Shown here piece by piece: positions 10,601 through 19,945 of a stretch of DNA of 64,000 nt. Positions within the stretch are counted from its first letter, which is position 1. Each line of letters begins with the position of its first letter. The notes below the pieces were generated by a model, which was given only the letters and a program-made list of their open reading frames with translations, had not been told where the DNA came from and ran no database searches. Both the position numbers and the translations under genes were made by a program. This stretch comes from Lytechinus variegatus (taxonomy: Eukaryota; Echinodermata; Echinoidea; Temnopleuroida; Toxopneustidae): the NCBI RefSeq assembly GCF_018143015.1, contig NC_054754.1, positions 26,004,330 to 26,068,329 of the forward strand, written 5' to 3'.

Positions 10601-13309
10601 CGTTGGGGAGATTTTGCATTGTTAACCCCCTAATGATGGCTGCACGATAGCGAGCCGTCTGTGTACGAGGAGAAATTTTCAAACAATTAAAAATGTTTAA
10701 AACTCCTCGAAACAGATATACATGTATGTATTTCTAGTTCAGTGGTTGAAGCGGGACATTTTAGCACTTTCTAATCTAGCAGTAGCACCGCTCATGATTT
10801 TGCCGCCCTCTATACGCGTCACGTAACTAGGTAGACAGCTGGCAGCCGTCTGTTTCGAGGAGTTTTTTAAACAATTTTTTTATTTCTCCTCGTACACAGA
10901 CGGCTCGCTATCGTGCAGCCACCATTAGGGGACTTGCAATGCAAAATCCCCCTGTCGGGGCTTTTCAATTTTTGTCTTTAATGAATAAAAATTTCAAAAA
11001 TTATAGTGACCAGAGTGCAAATTCATATTCCCTCTTGGCATCAATTGCCAAAAAACGGAGAAAAATGAAGTTAAAAGGAACAAAAACAGTGACTTACCTC
11101 GGCTGTCGCGCAAATTCACTTCCCCGTTTTATCCGATCTTAAGTACATAAACATATGGCCATTGAGTCCCCTGTACAGATCGCGCTAGAACTTCGGTCTC
11201 TGTATTTGGTGAGTGAAGCCAACGAAGTTCAGCTGAACAACCAACAAAACAGAGTCCGAAGCTTTTGGTCTAGTAACTAGGTTGCATTAACGAAGAATCA
11301 TATATAATATTTAATTTCCCTATTTGTATTAAAATGTTTATTCCTCAAAAATGTTTAATGTGATAGGACCTACTACTAGTAATATAATCGGTGGATGGGT
11401 GACTAATCTATATTAATACGTCACATAATCGTCACCAATGGTTTGACATCGTGTGGATATCCTTTGCCAACGACGTCCTACTTACGAAAGCAACTGGCGC
11501 GTATAATCTGGAGAGATTGAAGAGTGCCATCATATTCAACAACAACATTAACAAAGGCTCAAAGATGGCAATGACAACAAATGTGAGTAAACTCTTTTCT
11601 ACTATCACTCACACAACATGCGAGGTTAGTAATACTAACCTCGCACAACGCATGTGGTTTCATAGTGGACTTTGACGTTTTCATTCATCACACGAATGTG
11701 AGGGAATGAAAAGCGCCAAACATTTGAGTATTTCTCCACTAATGGAAATTTGTTTTTATGATTTAAATTTTTTTTCAATGAATTGGAAATTATTTATAAA
11801 AGTGTTTTTATCGCTTACCTCCAAGTCTCAACCAGGATACTCTGTTCGATCCGTCCTTAATACTGCGGTGGAAAGTACGCAAACAACAATCGAAAAGCAA
11901 TTTTTCGTATCGAACATTCTCAATTCAAGTCGTCAGCGCATAATAGGAAATTGTACCAAAAATCAACAGGTTGCATCTCATGTATATACTTATTGGTAAA
12001 GTACGCCATCTTTTGACAAGATGATGATGAAAGTGGATTGAACGAGCAAGAAAATAATGTTGATCGCCTAGAATGCAGCTAGCTTGCAACGCCGTAAACA
12101 AAGGTACGGTAGGCACTTAAGAACCAAGTTTGAAAGGACACTCGTAAAATTACGTCACTCTCGCAATGAATAATCATTAGATCGTGGTCGTGCGTGTTCA
12201 ATAAAAACTCTCTGCATGCATGCACTCAGTGTGTATTGAACACGCACGACCACGATCTAATGAATATTCATCGGCGAGAGTGACATAATTTTACGAGTAT
12301 CCTTTCAAACTTGGTTCTTAAGTGCCTACCGACTTTGAAATAATATCGCGCGCCCTCTTTAGGCAAAAGTTGATATCAACGCTGATCAAGAGGCATCTAC
12401 GTGAAGATCACGAAAAATGCTCTTATTTTATTAAAAACAACACCAAACAGAATTCAACAAACATATGGTACGGTAGTGTCATAGAATAAATATGATGCTT
12501 AGCTACGATGTAAAGTCATAGTTATTTTAGTAAAAAGGGTGTGAAAGATTCGCGTGCACCAGGTGCATATGAATCCTTCACACACGAGACGATTTGAAAC
12601 CATGAGTGTTCTACTATTATCTTTTTATTGCATTTTTTAATATTTTGTAACCATAACTATCCATTTTTTGCCAAACATTTCCAACCTATATTTTTACCCA
12701 ATGATGTACAGAAGTGTTAACCTCAGATTCTTAACATAACTAGCAGTTTGGCGCAATTTTATAGTTGCCTTTTCCCTTGGTGTGTGGAAGCCTATATATT
12801 CAACCTCGTTCGTAGGATGAGTGCGCCAGGCGTCAGTGGGGAGTAACCCGGCTACGTAGAGTAGCCTAGTCCCCAGACGCCTCCAGGCTCGTCTGAAGTG
12901 AAGGCGAAGGCCGAAGCCAGGCCCAGGACAAAAAAAAATATAGAGATCTATGACTATAAATCTACTCATCACTCAACCAGACAAAAGGGTACACATGACA
13001 AACATGTAAGTGAATTCTCAAAATTTCAAAGGGTCAATCAAGAGCATGATCATGAACAAGACCGAAGGCCGATACCTCTCGTTTCACTGCAGCAGCTGCA
13101 CGGTCGCGGAGCTGAGCTGAGGCTTTAAAGCAATCATCTCAACTGCAATTCCTATACGTGGGACTAAAGACTCGCTAAACTGCAAATTCCTAAATTGTAA
13201 ATCGAAATTCAAATGTATCAAACAATAAAACTACACGAACACTCACCTCAAAAAGTTGAGGTATCTCATTCCTGGACAGGTACGATTTGGTATCTTCTCT
13301 CGATGTCAT
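1668..13309 (-). CDS. AK5: Adenylate kinase 5-like, first four coding exons (3' part runs off the left edge)
   Basis: Adenylate kinase isoenzyme 5 family: a cytosolic nucleoside monophosphate kinase that transfers a phosphate from ATP to AMP. Exons on the minus strand, with GT-AG borders and agreeing phases: 13309-13247, 7478-7280, 4682-4590 and 1840-1668, coding 176 residues. The start MTSREDTKSYLSRNEIPQLF closely resembles the vertebrate AK5 N-terminus as I recall it (NEIPQLFE against REIPQLFE). A linker rich in PLPPI follows, then the first kinase domain with the P-loop GGPGSGKGT at about residues 119-127; the codon for its first Gly is split by the third intron. Exon 4 ends after GGLVKD, before the lid and the second kinase domain, which would lie left of the window. 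The introns are 2.6-5.8 kb and full of repeats. No TATA box is evident upstream of 13309. The family call is firm; orthology to AK5 rather than another multi-domain AK rests on the N-terminus. Confidence 0.9.
4094..4253. mobile_element. MITE-like inverted repeat, about 160 bp
   Basis: The ends are inverted copies of each other: GGGCCCGTTTCATAAAGGAC on the left, and its complement ending GTCCTTTATGAAACGGGGCC on the right. The middle holds a second inverted pair around CTACCATGGTAAC. It lies in intron 3 of the AK5-like gene. Related sequence with GTTTCATAAA ends is at 32835-32981. Confidence 0.8.
4254..4481. mobile_element. Second inverted-repeat element abutting the first, about 230 bp
   Basis: Left end GGGCCCTAATTGCACTCCTC; right end GAGGAATGCAATTAGGGACC is its imperfect complement. 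Internal motifs such as CACTCCAAA and ACTCTCAAAAG are also in inverted arrangement. It is directly joined to the element at 4094-4253 and ends about 110 bp from exon 3 of the AK5-like gene. Confidence 0.7.
4773..4885 (-). repeat. LINE 3'-tail-like fragment
   Basis: Starts with the ATTGAATTGAATTTATTTTC type of sequence also seen at 17505-17640 and, less clearly, 26345-26530. The shared A/T-rich text with CAATTCAA-type ends suggests the 3' end of a non-LTR element read on the minus strand. No coding part remains. Confidence 0.4.
5254..5625. repeat. 191-bp tandem duplication, two nearly identical copies
   Basis: The segment starting AACTATATTTTTGAGCTGG at 5254 starts again at 5445 and runs to about 5625. 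Differences are very few (for example GGGTG against GGATG), so the duplication is recent. It lies in intron 2 of the AK5-like gene, next to the polypyrimidine tract. Confidence 0.9.
5690..6330. repeat. Long polypyrimidine (CTT/CCT) tract
   Basis: About 500-600 bases of almost pure C and T on the plus strand, built from TTC, TCC and CTT units. All six frames give low-complexity products (Ser/Phe/Leu, or Lys/Glu/Arg on the other strand), so these are not genes. Confidence 0.95.
6838..6990 (+). repeat. tRNA-derived SINE-like sequence
   Basis: Starts with a degenerate A box (GTGGCTCAGTAATAAAGC), followed by a B-box-like GATTCGATCCCTGG after a deletion of the anticodon arm. A body with CCAAGTGCTTGGCATATAAG follows, and a short TAATAATAA tail. 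It lies in intron 2 of the AK5-like gene. Confidence 0.5.
7691..8200. mobile_element. Inverted-repeat DNA element, 510 bp, with GGGGAAGTTCACCCT ends
   Basis: Perfect terminal inverted repeats TTAAAGGGGAAGTTCACCCT and AGGGTGAACTTCCCCTTTAA. The two halves are broadly palindromic: TTTGTGATGTCATC on the left, and GACGTCACAAATCC on the right. No coding capacity. Partial relatives occur at 27451-27640 and 30057-30255. Confidence 0.88.
8690..8960. repeat. Single unit of the TGACCTTTGACC repeat family
   Basis: Contains TGACCTCCAATGACCTTTG and a second TGACCTTTGACTTTG segment about 180 bp later, with the linking text ACCTGAAA and CTCATACAAAATGATCAGTG. It matches the tandem array at 46920-47600. Confidence 0.7.
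10146..11272. mobile_element. Large foldback (imperfect palindrome), about 1.13 kb
   Basis: The left arm from ACCAAAAGCTTTGG to about 10680 is the inverted partner of the right arm from about 10880 to CCGAAGCTTTTGGTC. Matching inner blocks are TCTGTACAGGGGACTCA with TGAGTCCCCTGTACAGA, and GACGGCTCGC with GCGAGCCGTC. The single-copy centre is about 200 bp. It is non-coding and sits in intron 1 of the AK5-like gene. Confidence 0.88.
12107..12331. mobile_element. Palindromic MITE, 225 bp
   Basis: The ends CGGTAGGCACTTAAGAACC and GGTTCTTAAGTGCCTACCG are exact complements. The arms are about 95-100 bp and end in GAACACGCACGACCACG and its complement around a short centre with GCATGCATGC. The transcript would fold into one long hairpin. 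Confidence 0.88.
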
Positions 13310-14177
13310 TTTCGTTTCAAGATATTACAAATTTTACAGAAAAATAGCAGCCACTTCACCGTGGCCGTATCGCCTTGATGACAATCAACGAGCGCGTTTC
13401 CATGGAGTGCGCTCATGAATTATTCATGTCGAAGTCGTGGGCTGGCCTGGCAGCGTGTCGTAGTCTTTTATTTTAGTCATATGTAATTCTCTCTCAAAAT
13501 TGCAAAGAACAAAATCTCGATTTTACGAAATGCTCTGATTACTCTGTGTTTTCAACCAACATATATCAAACATTTTTGTATACTGTTATTGACCTAATCA
13601 AAACTGAAACGTGTTCTTATTTTTTTACTCACTTTTTGTGTAAAAATACAAAGTAGGGTCTGTGTTACAAGACTCAAAGTAAGCACAACTTTTTGAGGAT
13701 GAGAAAGAGTTTGAACCAGTCAAAATTAGTGGATAATTATTATGCTGAAAGCCAGGTGACATATGATACTGGGCAACGCTGTGCAATGCGCTCTCAAAAG
13801 TCTCGCCAGTTGTGAAACGAGCTAAGATTTTGAGGGTGCACAACATGAAATATGTGAGATAAATTAATATATTGGCCATTTTTTAATGAAAATCTGATTT
13901 TGTGATATCTGCTCGTGTCCCAATATACCAATATATATTTGATGACAAAATAATAATGACTATTTTTGCTCCGTGGAATCGTGAGCAAACAAAAGTTGAG
14001 TTTTTGCGGTATGTGACATAATGATTGAAAATTTGAAAATCACGAAATGAGTTTGGTTACTACCACTGTTCTTTTTTTCCCGCACGTAGAATCTTCCACA
14101 GCACTGTACATACTCCTCGATAATTCTACAAATATGATGAAGCACCCAACCTGAACCTGATTGTACTTTCACGGATG
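13310..14177. other. 5' flank of the AK5-like gene and intergenic DNA
   Basis: Contains the putative promoter of the AK5-like gene, but I see no TATA box or initiator I can defend. The minus-strand open frames at 13625-14172 have no recognisable content or splice support. Confidence 0.4.
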
Positions 14178-14253
14178 AAGATGATCATGATGATGATCAT
14201 GATGGTGATCATGATTGATGGTGATCATGATTGATGGTGATCATGGTTGATGG
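14178..14253. repeat. GATGGTGATCATGATT minisatellite, left part
   Basis: About 15-bp units of TTGATGGTGATCATG. The same array resumes at 16648-16712, so it has been split by the element at 14254-16647. Confidence 0.85.
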
Positions 14254-16647
14254 CAGTGTTGTAGTCAAGGCTCAAACCTCCAAGACCAAGGCTTCCATAC
14301 CCAAGGCTGAGGCCAAGGCATGGAAACCCAAGGCCAAGGCCAAGGTCAAGGCATTTCAATTATACAATATATGGAACAATTAGACAACAATGCTTAGGCG
14401 GCAGACACGACACACAGGACCAAATGTATAAAAGGTGTGAGCGAGCAAAATTTTTGACCCTTGTACATTGAAAACGAAAATTTCATGATAGATCATTTAG
14501 ATTTAGACATAATATTAAAATATTACCTTTGTGCATTTAATTATTTTTCTAGGCGATTCACATTGCAATAATTATTATTACCAATGTGATCTGATCCTGG
14601 CATACCCATTCTCAACATATGTCTTTCTCCTCTCCCCGGGACAGGGGAGGCAGAATGTATTTTTTTTTTGGGGGGGGGAGGTCAAAGCCAAAAATGCACT
14701 TACAGTATAAGTCAAAATGAGAATTTTGGTGCAAACAGATATTTTCAAAATGAGATTATCAACTGTGAGAAGAAGTTGTGTGTTTTGTGGAAATTAAGTT
14801 CAGCAAAGCTTTTTTAAGTGATTTCTAATTGATAAGATAGATATTTTGATTTAGGCTTTAATTTTCCGCTATATAGAAAGCATAGCAAGCAAGCGGTTTT
14901 GAAAAAAAAAATCAATTTTGAAGTTGTAAAACTTGATTTGGGTCAATTATGGTGCTAATCAATCTTAAAAGGGCATCCTTGCGAGATGTTGTAATAAGAA
15001 ATGAAATTTTAATATTTCGAGCTGTTTTTGTAATCATGAAAAAGGTGTGCATCATACTAAACAAATTAACACGAGCACAAAACACGAGCTGAAATTTTTA
15101 CTGACCAGAAAAGGAAGCTGTTCTGGACTGCATTTAGTGACTCATAAATAGGATACATAACTGAATAATGCGAGCGCAACGCGCGAGCTCAAAAATTTGT
15201 AATATTCCGACCTGAAAACTGGACATTCTAAGCATTTTTTTTGTAAATTGAATGCGAACCTTACTTAACAATAATTTATGCGAGCACAATCCAAAATTTG
15301 TTGATTTTGGAACCTAAAATTTTGCTCTGTATGCCATGCTTGACCCCTCAGAATTTTTGGCTCATCATGCCATTGATGCCATCTTTTTTTAGCCCATTTG
15401 GAAATGACAAAATTGAAGTTTGTGTTCAAGTTTACCGAATCTTTTCAGAATATCATTAAGACTTAAAACATTCTTGTTGGTCAAAGAAAATAATACAAGG
15501 AAAACCTAATGGAATAGAAATCAAAATCAAAATTTTTGTTATTCAGATCAGAAAACAGAAAAAGGGACATTGTAAGGACTCATTCTCAGAACTGATGGAG
15601 AGCAGACATATTTCACCAATCCACTACTGCGAACGTAAGCACGGACAGGAAATGTTTTATATTAAGATGTTTTATATTCCCTACCCAGGCTACCTGGTTG
15701 GGTGAGAAAAGGTCTAAACACTATTTGTATTTTTGTAATATTTGTCAATCTTGCATTGTACATGTTTTCTTTTCGATTAAGTGCCGAATAAAATAATAAT
15801 AATAATAATAATAATGACAATCACTTAAAGTATTCATGAAAAAGAAGCATACTATTGTACATGTAAAACAATAACTCGAAGTGCGAGGAAATGTATTTGG
15901 TAGTTTGGTGTATATTGACTTGAAAACGGGAGGTTTTAGTATAACAGGATTATATATCTTGGTAAACAGACAACGGGAGCACCAGGAACAATGAAGACAT
16001 AAGACCTGAGCAAATTATGTTTCATTTATATGAAAAAAAATGTTTCTTATGTAATGTTACATAACATAATTATAACATTATAATGAACAATAATGTCTTC
16101 TTTCCCACTACGTTTCTTTTCCTTTCTCCCTCTTTTTCTCTTTTTTTGTCAGCCGATTGGGGGGAGGCACATGCCCCCATGCCCCCCCCTGTAGTTACGC
16201 CACTGACTATAATCCTAATCATAATTATTATCATTATTATTGATATTGTCATTATCCTTATTAGTCATGATTACATCATAATACCAATAAATAATATTAA
16301 TTTTCATCACTTCTCTTTGTTACATATTTATGTGATGATAATTGCAATTGATGGCACTGCTAAGTACTGCTGCTGCTGCTGCTACTGCTGACTGGTGTAG
16401 TATTTAGTGTCATTAGATATACAGAACAACTGAAACATTTATAATTACTTATATAAACCAAATGAAAGTACAAAATAAAAAATGCCTTGAAAAAGCTTTG
16501 AAAATGCCTTGAAATTTCAAGGCTCAAAATCCTCAAGGCCAAGGCCCTCTCAAGGCCAAGGCTTGAATGTTCAAGGCCAAGGCTTTGAAAAATTAGGCCT
16601 TAAGGCGCCTTAAGGCCAAGGCCGAGCATCAAGGCACTACAACACTG
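14254..16647. mobile_element. hAT-like non-autonomous DNA transposon, 2394 bp
   Basis: Terminal inverted repeats CAGTGTTGTAGT and ACTACAACACTG are flanked on both sides by the 8-bp repeat GTTGATGG, the target-site length of the hAT superfamily. Both ends carry many CCAAGGC or GGCCTTGG subterminal repeats, a usual hAT feature. The interior is a patchwork: GCGAGC-type repeats at 14880-15310, a LINE-like tail with (AAT)n at about 15800, and a second element's end near 16160-16206. No transposase frame was found. The host sequence is itself a tandem repeat, so the 8-bp match is somewhat less decisive than in unique DNA. Confidence 0.8.
15560..15817 (+). repeat. LINE 3' end with (AAT)n tail
   Basis: The text ending TTAAGTGCCGAATAA followed by (AAT)n has the look of the 3' end of a CR1/L2-type non-LTR element. 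The left border is not clear. It sits inside the hAT-like element. Confidence 0.45.
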
Positions 16648-17674
16648 GTTGATGGTGATCATGGTTGATGGTGATCATGATTGATGATGATGATTATGAT
16701 AATGATGATGATGATATAGAAAGAGAAAAAAATATTGAAAAAAAGTCAGTGAGAGTGAGAGAAGCGAGCAAGCAAAAAAATTGACCTTTCCTCATTTAGG
16801 TATCATATTTCACCTCTTTCAATTCCATTTTTTGTGTTGTGAAAAGAGTTCATGGCCCCAGGGGTCCCCACTACGCCAGTGACCAGGGGACTTTTACCCA
16901 CCTCCCTCAAATACACACTCTTCAAAATCAAGTCAGAAAATTTTGTTCATTTAAAAATGCATTCGAAGTGCTGAAATTTGCCTAATTTTTCATCCTAAAA
17001 ACGAAAAATTTCTCACGCGGTCGCTCCCATTACGCGCTCATAATTACAAGCCCTGACCGCGAAAAATCCTGCCTTTGGCTTCATTGCAAAGGTTTAATTC
17101 CGCTCCATCACGAGATAAACATTTTGATACACTGGTGTAAATGGGGGACATATTGTGGAAGCCTTGGGTTGGAAGCAGGGAATAATTTGTTCTTTTCCAT
17201 ATTTTGCCTTTCCCATATTCCAATTTAGGCCTACAGTGATTTACTGATTACATTGTCAAACCAATGCCGTTTTTAAAACAGCAATGATTTTCCATATTTT
17301 TTAGGAGATATAAAATTGCATCATTAGAGTAAAAATGTAATAAATAATTCAAATGTGAAAAAGTTTTCCCAGAAACCGACCACCCCGGGCCCCAGACGTC
17401 TCATGGATAACCCTAAAGAGGGCAGCAAACAAGAGCAGAAATAAAAAGTCATTGATATGCCATCATTCCTCGTAGCAATTTCGCTAGAAATCTGCAGGCA
17501 CGTATCAATTCAATTTCAATTCAATTCTTTTATTTCATTTCCATTCAAAACATAATACAAAGTAATATAAAACAATACAAATCAAATACAATTTTACAGA
17601 AGGGCATTCTTACTTCGTAAAAAAAAAACAGTATAATATAGAGCATAAATCGATTCTGTAAAATATGGGCATCA
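16648..17674. other. Intergenic: right half of the GATGGTGATCATG minisatellite, then unannotated DNA
   Basis: The minisatellite continues to about 16712. A fragment with CACTACGCCAGTGACC near 16870 resembles the end of an inverted-repeat element. A LINE-tail-like A/T-rich fragment starts near 17505. I see no exon. Confidence 0.45.
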
Positions 17675-17873
17675 ATGGCGGATCCAGGACGGGGGGGGGC
17701 AAAGCCGGCCCGTGCCCCCCCCCCCTTGAGAGGCACAATTAAAATTTGTAATGTAAAAATGCCGTTAAACAGAAGTGTGTCCCCCTTTGAAAGTTAAGAC
17801 CTTTTTCTTTGCTTGTCAAAATTTTCCTCTGGAAAATGTGCCCCCCCTTTGGAAAATCTTGGATCCGCCCCTG
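17675..17873. mobile_element. Short inverted-repeat element with a 10-bp target duplication
   Basis: Flanked by the direct repeat ATGGGCATCA (17665-17674 and 17874-17883). The ends ATGGCGGATCCAGGA and TTGGATCCGCCCCTG are imperfect inverted repeats. The interior holds long C and G runs. A 9-10-bp target duplication points to the Mutator-like group. Confidence 0.75.
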
Positions 17874-17904
17874 ATGGGCATCACAATCCTGATAAAAAAA
17901 ATCT

Positions 17905-18742
17905 ATAGGGGAAGGCGGGGTAAGTTGAGCATAGGGGCAAGTTGAGCCATCAGCCCCAGGCTAATAATGAATGAGTCAGACATTGTGGTGGTGTCATGTA
18001 TTGATGACCCATAGCACAACCCCTAACCCCACCACATTGTTTTCCATTTTGAAACAAAAAGTAGTTTAGAGGGAAAAGTATGAATTTCAGCCAAAAAAGT
18101 AAAAAAAGAGTGTGAAATAGATAAGTGCTTTATACACACACACGTCTTTGAATATAGTAAAGACATGATAACATTGTTAGTCCAGGTATGGATCTTCATT
18201 CTTATTATAGTCTTTTATATGATGGATGCATAATAAATGTGTGGATACAAAATTATCGCACTAAATTCGGACTGGGGTAAGTTGAGCCAAACAGCATGGG
18301 GCAAGTTGAGCCATGGTAATTCTTATGGTAATGTATCTTAAAAAACAAACAAACCATAAAAATCGATTGAAATGCAGGCTGAAAGGAGCAAATTTACATG
18401 ACTGCTCTTTTCCTTTTAAAGGACATTAGTATTTATAGAGAAGTAGCAAGTGAAAAGACTTTAAACAAAAAAATGACATGCTGGTTCTCCCCCCATACAT
18501 TTTGTACGTAGTTTTTGTGGCACAACTTACCCCATTTATGGGGCAAGTTGAGCCATTTGACATCGGTTTTTTCAAAGGTCACTATGACTTTCAGTGTGGG
18601 GTTAGAAAGTTATATGTAGGTGAAAAACATTTCCCAAGAATCAAATTTAAAGGCAAGGTACTTATTTCTACAATAGTACTAGTCATATCAATTCTAACAT
18701 GCAAAATGCAAAAAGTGTCACAACTTACCCCGCCTTCCCATA
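17905..18742. mobile_element. Inverted-repeat element with internal GGGGCAAGTTGAGCC repeats, 838 bp
   Basis: Ends GGGAAGGCGGGGTAAGTTG and CAACTTACCCCGCCTTCCC are perfect inverted repeats, flanked by TA. Inside, GGGGCAAGTTGAGCCA or a close variant recurs (about 17935, 18298 and 18540). No coding frame. Confidence 0.85.
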
Positions 18743-19945
18743 CTAGCTGGTTGACGTCAGCCGACTTGTATTTGTTGTAGGCCTGTTACCCGGAAGATAA
18801 CCCGAAGATTTGAGAGTCAAGTTTTGTGCCCCCCTCCCAAACCAAACGCACACACACTCACACCCAGACGCGTATATTACATACTTTTTTTAAATCATTT
18901 CAAGGCATGTCACACGGTTGATCCCCAGACGCGGCAGTTTATAATTCATCTTATCTTTAAAAATTAATTTGAACATGAATAATCGTCGATGACGACAATT
19001 CTATCATACATTGAAAGTGACCCGAAATTAAGTGTGATTAATTATAAACAGCGTCATGCGGTCGCTGCATTATCTTATTGAATAGTTTCTTTCAGAAAGG
19101 GTGTGCACTCGTCTTATTCTCATACTCCGACATAAGAAGCGGAAAAGTTCCACTCTGAAACATCCTTTTGAACGATGAATAGGGGGCGTTAATAGAAAAG
19201 GGAAAAACGAAGACATTTTAAGGGGGTAATTAAAGAACAGGAAATTGAGGGAGATGCCGATTTATAATGGTCAAGTCCACCAAAAGAAAATAAAAGGATT
19301 TGAGAACAAATAAACATTGCAGATTTGAAAATATATAGCCTCGTTTGAATAAACGATGATTAATTTGAATTTATTCAAATCAATTTGCTTAGGGTGGACC
19401 TGTCCTTTATAAATCCAGCATGACCGATGACCCTTCCTCCCCTTCCTGAGCAACAAGCTTGTGATTCATTAGGGTTCAAGAGAAAAAAAATCGAATTTGA
19501 TGGAATCTTACTTAAGCTCAGGAAAGGTGCGTGCAGGGCTGCTAGTAAGTGTAACGAAAAAAAAAGTAAATCTCAGCTTCACGTGATCACTATCATTCTT
19601 TACATTTGATTCAAGAAACTTGCGATCAACTGTCATATCCAAGAAAAAGGGGCAAATTATTTGAATTCATTGTCGGCTAAATATCTTGCAACGCCCAATG
19701 GGATCAAGGATAGATGATAGGATTTGTAATTGAACATAACAAGCTTCTTGAAACACAGCACAATGGCTTTACACTATACAAATCATTCAAGAAATAATCA
19801 TAACTCTTGGTTTTGCAATATAGAAATGAGTTTTATTTCTGCCATTTGAATACAGAATGAAAATACGTTTATTTAAATCATATTGGGATCATGAATGTAC
19901 TTAATTATACAGGTGTACAGTCCTGTAGTATGTTGTCAGGTCGGG
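18743..19945. other. 3' flank of the FAS1 gene
   Basis: Holds a small inverted-repeat element (19266-19412) and otherwise unassigned DNA. Two minus-strand AATAAA signals, at 19832-19837 and 19868-19873, lie 70-115 bp beyond the FAS1 stop codon and are the likely poly(A) signals. Confidence 0.5.
19266..19412. mobile_element. Short relative of the GGACAAGTCCACCC element
   Basis: Left end GGTCAAGTCCACC and right end AGGGTGGACCTGTCCTTTA are inverted copies of the family seen at 51167-51775, but only about 147 bp apart. Confidence 0.65.
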
